Assembly: GCA_963727235.1 (NCBI GenBank)
Contig: CAVSFZ010000028.1
Location: forward strand, 62,001-126,000
Source: CAVPTL01 sp963727235
GTDB lineage: Bacteria; Actinomycetota; Thermoleophilia; Gaiellales; JAICJC01
Direction of reading: 5' to 3'
Length of the DNA stretch: 64,000 nucleotides
Below, one piece after another: positions 33,562-42,572 of the stretch; positions within the stretch are counted from its first letter, which is position 1, and the number at the start of each line of letters is the position of its first letter. The translations under genes and the position numbers were made by a program. The notes beneath the pieces are model-generated. The model did not search any database. It was given only the letters and a program-made list of their open reading frames with translations, and was not told the origin of the DNA.

Positions 33562-34352
33562 GCACACGGTTCGATGGTCGAACCGTGATCGTCACGGGCG
33601 GTGGCCGAGGCATCGGCAAGGCCACCGCCCGCGCGTTCGCGGATGAGGGGGCCGACGTACTGGTGGTCGGCCGCACCGAGGGCGAGCTCAGCTCCACGGT
33701 TGACGAGATCGTCGCCGCCGGAGGTTCTGGCTGGGCCCGCGTCTGTGATATCCGAGACGACGCCCAGGTCGACGCAGCGGTCGCGGCGGCGATGGAGCGA
33801 TGGGGCAAGATCGACGTGCTCGTCAACAACGCCGGCGTGGACGACGATACGCCGTTTCTGGAGGTTGACCGTGCCCGGTTTCGCGACGTGCTGGACACCA
33901 ATCTGACCGCCGCGTTCGTGACCGCCCAGGCGGTCGCGATCGAGATGGCCAAGGCCGGCAGGGGGGTGATTCTCCACACGGCTTCGATCGACGGCTCGGG
34001 CGGCGACGGGCCGTTCGTCGCCTACAACGCATCCAAGGCCGGCATGCTCGGCCTCAACCGCACGATGGCGCTGGAGTTGGCCGAGCACGGGATCCGCTCC
34101 AACTGCGTCAGCCCCGGCTTCACCCACACGGAGATGACCGAGAAGGCGGTCGGCCCGGAGCTGATGACCTATCTCAACGGCAGCTTCTCCAGGGTGCCGA
34201 TGAAGCGGCTGGTGAAGACCGAGGAGGTGGCTCAGGCGTTCGTGTTCCTCGCCTCCGACGCTGCCTCCGGCATCACCGGGATCGAGCTGCGGGTGGACTG
34301 CGGACTCACCTCGAACTGGTTCATCCTGGAGACGCTCCCGGAAGACTCGTAG
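33558..34352 (+). CDS. SDR family oxidoreductase
   Basis: A 264-residue classical SDR with TGGGRGIG, NNAGVDDDTPF, Ser in HTAS and catalytic YNASK. It is paralogous to the protein at 4954-5775 (similar PGFTHTEMTE region and C-terminal NWFILETLPEDS versus YVVETLPAD). ATG at 33558 overlaps the permease stop. The next gene is a VOC protein, so the pair may process a product of the imported compound. Confidence 0.9.
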   Translation: MSTRFDGRTVIVTGGGRGIGKATARAFADEGADVLVVGRTEGELSSTVDEIVAAGGSGWARVCDIRDDAQVDAAVAAAMERWGKIDVLVNNAGVDDDTPFLEVDRARFRDVLDTNLTAAFVTAQAVAIEMAKAGRGVILHTASIDGSGGDGPFVAYNASKAGMLGLNRTMALELAEHGIRSNCVSPGFTHTEMTEKAVGPELMTYLNGSFSRVPMKRLVKTEEVAQAFVFLASDAASGITGIELRVDCGLTSNWFILETLPEDS

Positions 34353-34368
34353 ATGTGAGGTGAAACTG

Positions 34369-34782
34369 GTGGACGTACGACGCTTGTCGTGGGTCGGAAC
34401 GCGAACTGACAGATTCAGCGAGACGAGGGACTTCTTTGGCGAGGTGCTCGGCCTGCCGCTGGTCACGGAATCGCCCGGGTTTGCGATGTTCCAGCTTCCC
34501 GGCGGCTATCTCGAGGTGTTCGCCGCCGGCGGCGAGCAGGACGAGCCGGTGATGACCACGGGGCCGGTTCCCGGCTTCCTCGTAGACGACATCGCGCAGG
34601 CGCGGAGCGAGCTGGAGGCAGCTGGGCTGGAGATGCTCGAACCGATCCGCTGGATGACCGACGTCGATCCGGAATTGGTCGAGGCGCGCCCGGCGTTCAC
34701 AAACTATGCCTGGTTCCAGTTCCGCGGCCCGGACGGCCACGTCTACTGCTGCAACCAGGGAACGCCGGCTGACGAGGATTGA
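34369..34782 (+). CDS. VOC (glyoxalase/bleomycin resistance/dioxygenase) family protein
   Basis: A 137-residue two-module VOC protein. The first module has SETRDFFGEVLGLPLV and GGYLEVFAAGGEQ; the second has FLVDDIAQARSELEAAGLEM and WFQFRGPDGHVYCCNQG, where Glu and His positions are typical of the metal site. GTG at 34369 has GAGGTGA five bases upstream; GTG at 34360 is the alternative start. It is the last gene of the SDR-APC-SDR-VOC block. The reaction is unknown. Confidence 0.82.
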   Translation: MDVRRLSWVGTRTDRFSETRDFFGEVLGLPLVTESPGFAMFQLPGGYLEVFAAGGEQDEPVMTTGPVPGFLVDDIAQARSELEAAGLEMLEPIRWMTDVDPELVEARPAFTNYAWFQFRGPDGHVYCCNQGTPADED

Positions 34783-34785
34783 CGG

Positions 34786-34822
34786 CGGGTGAATAGCGGT
34801 GCCTGGCACCGTTATTCACCCG
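34786..34822. repeat. palindromic repeat, copy 6 (AGCGGTGCC variant)
   Basis: 18-base arms (CGGGTGAATAGCGGTGCC against GGCACCGTTATTCACCCG) with one mismatch, around a single T. It starts four bases after the VOC stop codon and lies upstream of a predicted promoter for the next gene. Confidence 0.9.
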
Positions 34823-34829
34823 CACAGAC

Positions 34830-34857
34830 TTGCTAACTATGTGTTTCTGGGTATCCT
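34830..34857 (+). promoter_or_regulatory. predicted sigma-70-type promoter of the small membrane protein gene
   Basis: TTGCTA (34830-34835) and TATCCT (34852-34857) are spaced by 16 bases and stand in an AT-richer pocket just before an AAGGAGG Shine-Dalgarno. The fit to the housekeeping consensus is good for so GC-rich a region. Confidence 0.5.
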
Positions 34858-34874
34858 GGTATCAAGGAGGCGCC

Positions 34875-35291
34875 TTGACCGTCTTGGCCAGGCTCGTACT
34901 GATCGCAGGGATGCTTACAGCGGCGGCGCTGTTCTTCGCGGGCGCCTCGAGCACCGCGTCCGAGGATGGCTACCAGGCCTCCCAGGCCTGGTATCTGATG
35001 TGGGCGGGGGTCGCCGCGGTTGGCATCACCCTGGCCGCATGCTGGCTGGTGTCCGCCGCCGGATCCCGGCCGCGGCGAAGGTCGGATGTGCGGTCGGCGG
35101 CGGTGGTACTCGCATGCACGCTGGGGCTGCTGGGCGTCGGGGAGGCGGCCGTGTACGTCGCCACGACCGCGACGCAGCCTCGCGGCGCCGCGGTATTCCT
35201 CGCAGGCTTCGCCGTCATCGCCCTGGTGGGAGCCCCAGCCCTGGGGCGGGTCGGATCTAGTCGTACTCGATCAGCGGCTGGTTGTGACTGA
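34875..35291 (+). CDS. small integral membrane protein of unknown function
   Basis: A 138-residue protein with four predicted membrane helices (about 1-22, 33-55, 72-95 and 103-122), separated by short basic loops such as SRPRRRSD. TTG at 34875 is chosen because AAGGAGG lies five bases upstream; the ATG at 34830 coincides with the predicted -35 box. It overlaps the convergent gene by 35 bases at the 3' end. No family recognised. Confidence 0.65.
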   Translation: MTVLARLVLIAGMLTAAALFFAGASSTASEDGYQASQAWYLMWAGVAAVGITLAACWLVSAAGSRPRRRSDVRSAAVVLACTLGLLGVGEAAVYVATTATQPRGAAVFLAGFAVIALVGAPALGRVGSSRTRSAAGCD

Positions 35292-35805
35292 GCCGGGCGG
35301 CCGCCCGGGGGCAGCGCTTCGCCAGGGTCTGCAGGCTGACACGCAGCCGCGACTCGCTGGGATGTAACGGTGCCAGCTTGTCCGAGTGCGGCTCGCGGCC
35401 CGTCAACAGCGGGCACACGACCAGCACCGTATCCGCGGGCGCCAGCGGCTTGCCGCGGGGCGGGGTGAGTGCGTGACGGATGTCGTCGGCAAGCGGAAAC
35501 AGCGCACCCACCTGGGCCTCGATCGCTGCCACGCCTTGCTCGGGATCGGCGTAGTTCTCAACGAACACGATCAGCCACCAGGTCAGCGCCGCCACCGCGG
35601 TCGCGATGGCCTCCTCGGAGATCTCGCGATAGTCGGCGCCGTCGATCTGCTCGATCGGCCATTCGGAGACGGCGTTGGCAGCCTCGGTGGCGGCGTGGGC
35701 CACATCCCAGCCGAACTCCGATGCGTGGGGATTTCGCCAGATATGACGATACAGATCCTCGCCGGCGCGCTTGACCCGCCGCTGATACGTGCGCTGCTCA
35801 AACAC
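35257..35805 (-). CDS. conserved hypothetical protein
   Basis: A 182-residue soluble protein. GTG at 35805 overlaps the FAD-protein stop by eight bases, so it is translationally coupled to it. It has a mostly helical look (GEDLYRHIWRNPHASEFGWDV; ALTWWLIVFVENYADPEQG) and an Arg-rich C-terminus (TLAKRCPRAAARLSHNQPLIEYD). I do not recognise a family and see no catalytic motif. Confidence 0.6.
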   Translation of the reverse strand: MFEQRTYQRRVKRAGEDLYRHIWRNPHASEFGWDVAHAATEAANAVSEWPIEQIDGADYREISEEAIATAVAALTWWLIVFVENYADPEQGVAAIEAQVGALFPLADDIRHALTPPRGKPLAPADTVLVVCPLLTGREPHSDKLAPLHPSESRLRVSLQTLAKRCPRAAARLSHNQPLIEYD

Positions 35806-37162
35806 CGTCGCTGACCCTACCGGCGATTTCGCTGGCCTGCGACCGGATCTCCGGGATCGCAACCGACTCCCACAGCTCGCCCCGCCGAAGCCAGCCGAGC
35901 GTGAAGATGCTGCCGGAGAGCTCGCCGTCGGCCTGGCGCAGCGCCCCGTGCTCCCCGGTGTCGAGCCCGAGGCCGAGCGGGTGCGGCCGAGCCAGGCCCT
36001 GGGCGACCAGGTCGTCGATCAGTGCCGACCCGGTTCCGACCACGGCGCCGGCGGGGCCGGTGCAGTTGATCGCCGCGTCCACCCGAAACGTCGCGATCTC
36101 GCCGCTCCCGCGGGTGCGTGCCGTGACTGCCAATCCACCGTCGGCCATGTCCACGGATTGGAGCGTGCCGCCGACGATCGTGACCTGGCCGCTCTCGCGC
36201 AGCGACGCGATCCATGCGGCCACCGCGGGAGCCATGCGATGGCGGTGGATGTCCCAGTAGCGCAGATAGGTGCGCAGGAACCGCCGCTGGTCGTCCAGCG
36301 TCAGCCCCTTCCAGATCCCTTGGGTGTACGGCCTGACGGCGTTGATCACATCGCGCCAGTCGCCACCGCGGGCGTACGAGATCTTGGTGGCCGCCCGGAA
36401 TGCCGGCGGGAGAGCCTTCAGCGGCGTCCCCGGCGCCGGCGGCTGGTAGTCGATCACCACCCGCTGACCCGGCCAGCGGTGGGGCTGCGGCACCAGGCCG
36501 CTGCGCGAGATCGCGACGATGCGGGCGGCGGGACGCAGGTCGATCAGACGCAACGCGATGTCGACCATCGTCAGCCCGGTTCCGACCAACAGCAGATTGT
36601 CGCCGCCGGCCAGCCCCTCGAGCCCTCCCGGCGTCCACGGATCTGACAGGTACAGCGGCGAGCCTGCCGGCCAGGCGCCGTGCGCGAGCGGCGGGTCTCG
36701 CGGCGCCGGCAACCCAGTTGCCACGACCAGCCGGTCACACTCGACCTGCCCGCCGTCGGCCAGCCGCACCACCCAGCGCTCACCCACGCGGGAGGCACCG
36801 ACGGCTTCGCCACGCAAACGGTGGAACGCTCCTTCCGGAGCGCCGGCGATCGACTGGTCGAGCAGATGCGCGAGGTAGTCGCCGTACGCTCCGCGAGGCA
36901 TGAACGACGTCGCCCGCACCGGTTGGCGGTACTCGGCCAGCCAGCTGCGGAAGTGGCCGGGATCGTCGGCCAATCCACCCATGTTGGCGGCCACCACATT
37001 CAGGAGGTGGTCGGGGAAGGTGGTGCTGTAGGCAACGCCCCGGGCCATCCGCTCGCTGCGCTCGATGACGGTGACGTCGACCGGCGCACCGGCCCGCAGC
37101 AGATGCACCGCCACCAGTGTGCCGGCGGCGCCTCCGCCCACGACGGCAACTGACACCCCCAT
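35798..37162 (-). CDS. FAD/NAD(P)-binding oxidoreductase-like protein
   Basis: A 454-residue flavoprotein. The N-terminal Rossmann motif VAVVGGGAAGTLVAVHLL binds FAD ADP; GVAYSTTFPDHLLNVVAANMGG is the hallmark of the FAD-NAD(P)-binding group (HcpA/NAD_binding_9-like); a second nucleotide site is LLLVGTGLTMVDIALRL; AINCTGP is near the C-terminus. ATG at 37162 is the start; the longer reading would translate the palindromic repeat. It resembles N-hydroxylating monooxygenase-like proteins, but the substrate is unknown. It is followed by an overlapping hypothetical gene. Confidence 0.82.
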   Translation of the reverse strand: MGVSVAVVGGGAAGTLVAVHLLRAGAPVDVTVIERSERMARGVAYSTTFPDHLLNVVAANMGGLADDPGHFRSWLAEYRQPVRATSFMPRGAYGDYLAHLLDQSIAGAPEGAFHRLRGEAVGASRVGERWVVRLADGGQVECDRLVVATGLPAPRDPPLAHGAWPAGSPLYLSDPWTPGGLEGLAGGDNLLLVGTGLTMVDIALRLIDLRPAARIVAISRSGLVPQPHRWPGQRVVIDYQPPAPGTPLKALPPAFRAATKISYARGGDWRDVINAVRPYTQGIWKGLTLDDQRRFLRTYLRYWDIHRHRMAPAVAAWIASLRESGQVTIVGGTLQSVDMADGGLAVTARTRGSGEIATFRVDAAINCTGPAGAVVGTGSALIDDLVAQGLARPHPLGLGLDTGEHGALRQADGELSGSIFTLGWLRRGELWESVAIPEIRSQASEIAGRVSDGV

Positions 37163-37187
37163 CGGCGCGAGAATACCAGGAGGTGCC

Positions 37188-37220
37188 GGTGAATAACGGT
37201 GCCAGGCACCGTTATTCACC
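37188..37220. repeat. palindromic repeat, copy 7 (AACGGTGCC subtype)
   Basis: Perfect 16-base arms (GGTGAATAACGGTGCC and its complement) around a single A. It fills most of the 73-base space between the divergent FAD-protein and cytidylate-kinase-like genes, so this copy sits in a promoter region rather than at gene ends. Confidence 0.9.
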
Positions 37221-37235
37221 TGCTATGGTCGCGGC

Positions 37236-37868
37236 ATGCCACGCAACGTGATCTGCATCTCGCGCGAGTTCGGAGCAGACGGCGAGGAGGTCGGCAGGCT
37301 CGCCGCCGAGCAGCTTGGCTACCGCTGCCTGGACGGGGAGATCCTGGCCCGCGCCGCCGAGAAGGGGGCGCTCGACCCGGCCGCGGTCGCCGACGCCGAA
37401 CAGCGCCGCTCGCTCGCCCGAAAGCTGCTCGATGCGATGGGTGGCGGTGCCGCGATCGCCCCCGAGGCGTACGCCTATCTACCGCCGCACGAGCTGGCGA
37501 CCGGTCCCGACGCGGATGCCGTGCGCAGCTTGATCCGCCAGGCGATCGACGACTTCGCCGACGACGGTGACGCGGTGATCGTCGCTCACGCAGCGTCGCA
37601 TGCGCTCGCCGGCCGTGCCGGAGTCCTGCGTGTGCTGGTCACCGGATCGCCGAAGGTGCGCGCCGCGCGAATCGCCGAGGGGTCGCCGGAGGGCGGCGGA
37701 GACTCGCTGCGCCAGATCACCGATTCCGACCGCGCCCGCGCGGCATACCTGTCGGAGTTCTACGGCATCAAGAACGAGCAGGCCACGCAGTACGACCTGG
37801 TCGTGAACACCGACGTGCTGACACCGGGCGAAGCCGCCGCGATCGTCGTCGGCGCCGCCCGCGGCTGA
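37236..37868 (+). CDS. cytidylate kinase-like family protein
   Basis: A 210-residue protein of the cytidylate kinase-like (Cytidylate_kin2) group. It begins VICISREFGADGEEVGRLAAEQLGY, where the SREFG-G loop stands in place of a normal Walker A. It continues with CLDGEILARAAEKG, a regulator-like AVIVAHAASHALAG strand, and DSDRARAAYLSEFYGI near the C-terminus, typical of the lid region. ATG at 37236. Physiological role of this family is unclear; it is divergent from the FAD protein. Confidence 0.82.
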   Translation: MPRNVICISREFGADGEEVGRLAAEQLGYRCLDGEILARAAEKGALDPAAVADAEQRRSLARKLLDAMGGGAAIAPEAYAYLPPHELATGPDADAVRSLIRQAIDDFADDGDAVIVAHAASHALAGRAGVLRVLVTGSPKVRAARIAEGSPEGGGDSLRQITDSDRARAAYLSEFYGIKNEQATQYDLVVNTDVLTPGEAAAIVVGAARG

Positions 37869-37870
37869 CG

Positions 37871-39270
<1,400 letters not shown>

Positions 39271-39274
<4 letters not shown>

Positions 39275-40419
39275 CCCCGGCCCCCCACGTCGGCGAACAC
39301 CGCCGCAAACCGCTCGCACACCTCATCCAGGAGCGGCTCCGTCATCACCGTCGAGAGCGCCATCATGCCCCGCGGCGCAATGTAGAGACCGTGGGCGAGC
39401 GCCAGCAGGTGCACGGCCTCCAGCAGATTCTCGTCGCCGTGCAGGCCCACCAGCGAGCCCGCCGAGGTGACCGAGAGCGAAACCCGGTGGCGCTCGGCGA
39501 GAGCCTCCAGCTCGGCGGCCAGCCGCCGGCCCTGAGCGGCCATGCGTTCGATGGCATCTCCGGTCAGCGCGGTGGTCGCCGCCACTCCGGCCGCGCAGGT
39601 GATCAGGTTGCCGTTGAACGTCCCGGAGTGCTGCAACGGGTCGGGCAGGCGTGGATCGAGCTGCTCCATCAGCTCTGCCCGACCGCCGACGGCGCCCACC
39701 GGGAACCCGCCGCCGATCAGCTTGCCCATCATCGTCAGGTCGGGTGTGACTCCGGCAGCGGCCTGGGCCCCGCCCACCCCCAGTCGCAGCGTCACCACCT
39801 CGTCGATCACAACCACTGCGCCGCACGCCCGGGCGGCGGCGGCCACGCCCGCGAGGAAGCCCGGGGTCGGGGTGATGATGCCGCCGGACGCCAGCACGGG
39901 CTCCAGCACCACCGCGGCCAGATCGTCGCCGGCACGGTCGAGCTGTTCCAGGAAGCTCTCGATATCGCCGTAGGCGGCCTGGAGCGTCTCGGGTCCCGCG
40001 TCCAGCTCGTCGTAGGAGCCGTGGTATCCCTCGGCCGCCTTCAGCAGCAGGCGCCGGCCGGTCGCGCGGCGCGCAATGCGTACGGCCAGAAGTCCCGCCT
40101 CGGTGCCCGAATTGCAGAACCTGACCCGCTCAACCGACGCGATCCGGCTGCACAGCACCGCGGCCAGGTCGACCTGCTCCAGCGATGCCGCCGGCCACGC
40201 GCTGCCCCGTTCGAGCGCCGCGGTGACAGCCTCCACCACGGGCGGGTAGCGGTGACCGTGGACCAGGCTGGTGTAGTTCATCAGCAGATCGATCAGCCGG
40301 TTTCCGTCGGCGTCCCACAGGAACGGCCCGTCGGCGCGATCGACCGCCAGTGGAAACGGCGGATAGTGGGCCGTGGTGCGGGTGTTGCCGCCCGGCATCA
40401 CGTCCTCCGCCCGGCGCAT
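39271..40419 (-). CDS. class III PLP aminotransferase (glutamate-1-semialdehyde aminomutase-like)
   Basis: A 382-residue fold-type I PLP enzyme. Key parts: DADGNRLIDLLMNYTSLVHGH, FCNSGTEAGLLAVRIAR, YHGSYDE, VVVIDEVVTLRLGVGG (PLP-ring Asp) and MMGKLIGGGFPVGAVGG with the Schiff-base Lys. The ATG at 40419 cuts the normal N-terminus short. In-frame codons upstream continue a plausible family sequence back to a CTG at 40464 overlapping the preceding stop, so a non-standard start is possible. It is followed by an amidase gene with ATGA overlap. Confidence 0.88.
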
Positions 40420-40453
40420 CAGCGCGGCCGACGCCGGGAACCGCTGGGAGTGG

Positions 40454-40657
40454 TCATTCGCCAGTGTGAGTAACCACCTCGTAGTGGAAGAAGGTCAGAT
40501 CGCGCTCCACCAGGAAGCGATCGTCCTCGGGAGAGAAGATCGCCGTCTGCACGCCCTCGCCGGCCCGGTACCCGGCGACACCCGTGCCGTTCATGTACTC
40601 GGCATACGCATCGCTGTCGGCCCGGCGGACAGCGCCCCTCCACGTGCGAGCAATCAT
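40454..40657 (-). CDS. internally deleted ABM-like (antibiotic biosynthesis monooxygenase-type) protein
   Basis: A 67-residue product. The N-terminal half MIARTWRGAVRRADSDAYAEY and MNGTGVAGYRA, and the C-terminal half FSPEDDRFLVERDLTFFHYEV, match the two ends of a roughly 100-residue dimeric alpha/beta-barrel family as I remember it; the central strand-helix part that should lie between residues 32 and 40 is missing while the frame is kept. It thus looks like an in-frame deletion remnant. It sits directly upstream of the aminotransferase. Whether it folds is doubtful. Confidence 0.55.
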   Translation of the reverse strand: MIARTWRGAVRRADSDAYAEYMNGTGVAGYRAGEGVQTAIFSPEDDRFLVERDLTFFHYEVVTHTGE

Positions 40658-40674
40658 GTGGGGTCTCCTTTGTC

Positions 40675-40938
40675 TCAGCCCGGGGTGAAGCCGGCCGCCG
40701 TCAGCATCCGCCGCAGATCAACGATCGTCTGGGTGTCGACGTCCTTGCCGCGCGGGCGGTGCAGTACGGCGGTCTCGTCTCCGAGCTTGACCTTGACCTT
40801 GCCGTTGTGCTCCTCGGTGACGTCGCCGACCGCCTCCAGCAGCGACAGCACCTGCCGCCACTCCACGTTGCCGCTGGCGGGATGCCCCTCGATCTTCTCG
40901 AGCGTGTCGCGATGGTGGTTGTTGAGGTGAGTCGCCAC
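40675..40938 (-). CDS. small HicA-like conserved hypothetical protein
   Basis: An 87-residue protein (NNHHRDTLEKIEGHP, EWRQVLSLLEAVGDV, then VKVKLGDETAVLHRP and a C-terminal IVDLRRMLTAAGFTPG). The strand-rich middle with a conserved His, and the final helix, recall the dsRBD-like fold of HicA mRNA interferases. No HicB-type antitoxin gene is adjacent, so a toxin-antitoxin role is unsupported. Start ATG at 40938. It could equally be a solitary housekeeping-type relative. Confidence 0.6.
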   Translation of the reverse strand: MATHLNNHHRDTLEKIEGHPASGNVEWRQVLSLLEAVGDVTEEHNGKVKVKLGDETAVLHRPRGKDVDTQTIVDLRRMLTAAGFTPG

Positions 40939-40961
40939 GAAGCCGCAGTCTAAAGCGTTGG

Positions 40962-42461
40962 CTAACCACGCGTGCGCACGTCAACCGGATCGCCCAGCTC
41001 CGCGGCCCGCGTCTCGACGAACTCGACCAACTCCTCCTCGATCGCGTCATCGAGGGGAGGCTGCTCATACGACTCGAGCATCTGTTCCCACCGTTTGCTT
41101 GCCCGAGCTGCATGGTCGAGTGATCCGTTGCGCGTCCAGCGGTCGTTGTTCTCTGTCGACGCCACGGTTGGGCGCCAGAAACAGTCGCGGAACCGCTCCA
41201 GCGTGTGAGCCGCTCCGAAGAAGTGCCCGCTCTGACCCACCTCGACGTGGGCGTCGAAGGCCAGGCTGGCCTGGTCGACCTCAACCGGAGTGAACTGGTG
41301 GATCAGCAGGTCGAGCAGCTCGCAGTCTGCGACGAACTTCTCGAATGACGTGACCAGGCCGCCCTCCAGCCAGCCGGCCGACTGCCAGCACACATTTGCC
41401 CCCGCCAGGAACGCCGCACTGAGCGTGTTGAACGACTCGTACCCGGCCTGGAAGTCCACCGTCTGGCTGGATGTGAGCGTGCCTCCGCCCGATCGCCAGG
41501 GAAGGTTGAGGCGGCGGGCGATCTGGCCGGACGCATACAGGCCGAGCGCCGACTCGGGGCCGCCGAACCCCGGCGATCCCGACTGCATGTCGGTCGCCGA
41601 CAGAAACGAGCCCATCACGCAGGGTGTGCCGCGCCGAACCAGCTGAACCAGCGCGATGCCCGCCAGCGCCTCGACCGTCTGCTGCGCCAGCGCCGCCGGT
41701 GTGGACACGGGGGCCATTGCCCCCATCAAGAGAAACGGCGTGACGATGATCGCCTGGCCGGCGTCGGCGTAGGCGAGCAGCCCCTCCAGCATTCGCACAT
41801 CGAAGTGCATGGGCGAGTTGACGTTCACGTTTCCGAACATCACCGGCCGCGCCTCGATCGCCTCTCGGCCGCCGTGGATGATCTCGCCCATGCGGATGCA
41901 GTCGCGGGCGGCCTCCTCGGATGAGGGCTCGCCCGACCACACCCGGTCGGTCAGCCGGGCCGCGGCCAGCGCCCTCAGCAGGTGCCGAACATCCAGCGCC
42001 ACGTCGTTGGGCTCCAGGATGTTGCGCCCCGGCGTGTCGAGCGCGTCGGTCATCTGCGTCAGCTTCAGCAGCTGTTCGAGGTCGGCCATGGTGCCGTCGC
42101 GGCGCTCGCCGTTGACCCGCACGAACGGAGGGCCGTTGGCGGGTCCGAAGACCATGTGATCGCCGCCCACGATGAAATCCCGTGCCGGGTTGCGCGCGTG
42201 CAGCGAGAACTCCGCCGGCGCCAACGCCGCCTGGGAGGCGAGAAACCCCGGATCGAACCGCACCACCGGGCCGTCCACGGTCTGCCCCGCGGCCTCGAAC
42301 AGCTCGATCGCGCGGGGGTGGTCGAACCGCACTCCGACCTCGCTGCCCAGTCGCTCCCAGCCGCCCTCGATGGTCGCAAGCGCGTCTTCAGAGAGCGGTT
42401 CGAAGCGGGGCATCTGGTTCAGGAACACGGCGAGTCCGTCAACCTCCGAAGGGTGCGCCAC
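40962..42461 (-). CDS. MttB-like (trimethylamine methyltransferase family) protein, non-pyrrolysine
   Basis: A 499-residue MttB-superfamily protein, whose members transfer methyl groups from quaternary or tertiary amines to a corrinoid protein. Seen: LEQLLKLTQMTDALDTPGRNILEP, GNVNVNSPMHFDVRMLEGLLAYADAGQ, PFLLMGAMAPVSTPAALAQQ, GSPGFGGPESALG and a C-terminal HTLERFRDCFWRPTVAS region. There is no internal TAG, so it is of the non-pyrrolysine type (as glycine-betaine MtgB), although its stop codon is TAG. No corrinoid-protein gene is in the window. GTG at 42461. It is divergent from the acetamidase with an IclR-type site between. Confidence 0.85.
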   Translation of the reverse strand: MAHPSEVDGLAVFLNQMPRFEPLSEDALATIEGGWERLGSEVGVRFDHPRAIELFEAAGQTVDGPVVRFDPGFLASQAALAPAEFSLHARNPARDFIVGGDHMVFGPANGPPFVRVNGERRDGTMADLEQLLKLTQMTDALDTPGRNILEPNDVALDVRHLLRALAAARLTDRVWSGEPSSEEAARDCIRMGEIIHGGREAIEARPVMFGNVNVNSPMHFDVRMLEGLLAYADAGQAIIVTPFLLMGAMAPVSTPAALAQQTVEALAGIALVQLVRRGTPCVMGSFLSATDMQSGSPGFGGPESALGLYASGQIARRLNLPWRSGGGTLTSSQTVDFQAGYESFNTLSAAFLAGANVCWQSAGWLEGGLVTSFEKFVADCELLDLLIHQFTPVEVDQASLAFDAHVEVGQSGHFFGAAHTLERFRDCFWRPTVASTENNDRWTRNGSLDHAARASKRWEQMLESYEQPPLDDAIEEELVEFVETRAAELGDPVDVRTRG

Positions 42462-42514
42462 CAGGGCGTGAGCGCGGCCAGCTTAGCAGCAGCGCTTGCG
42501 TGAGTGCAACGAGA

Positions 42515-42531
42515 GTTGGCTATATCGCAAC
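42515..42531. promoter_or_regulatory. IclR-type operator candidate (MttB-like / acetamidase divergent promoter)
   Basis: GTTGGCTATATCGCAAC fits GTTGG-N7-GCAAC. Positioned in the 111-base gap between the divergent MttB-like and acetamidase genes, about 40 bases before the acetamidase ATG. Confidence 0.6.
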
Positions 42532-42572
42532 ACACGCCCACGCAGATCTTTGGCATACTCGGCCCCCACTCC

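Noticed and set aside
35798..37219. Longer start of the FAD protein (reading through the palindromic repeat)
   Set aside because: The extra 19 residues translate the repeat and leader; the FAD motif begins right after ATG 37162.
40675..40938. Toxin-antitoxin system call for the HicA-like gene
   Set aside because: No HicB-type or other antitoxin gene is adjacent and the similarity is only of overall pattern.
40962..40964. TAG stop of the MttB-like gene as a pyrrolysine codon
   Set aside because: It is at the natural C-terminus; pyrrolysine in MttB is internal, and downstream in-frame sequence gives no family extension.
40956..40972. GTTGGCTAACCACGCGT at the MttB-like stop as an IclR-type site
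   Set aside because: The right half lacks GCAAC and it is at a gene's 3' end rather than before a transcription unit.
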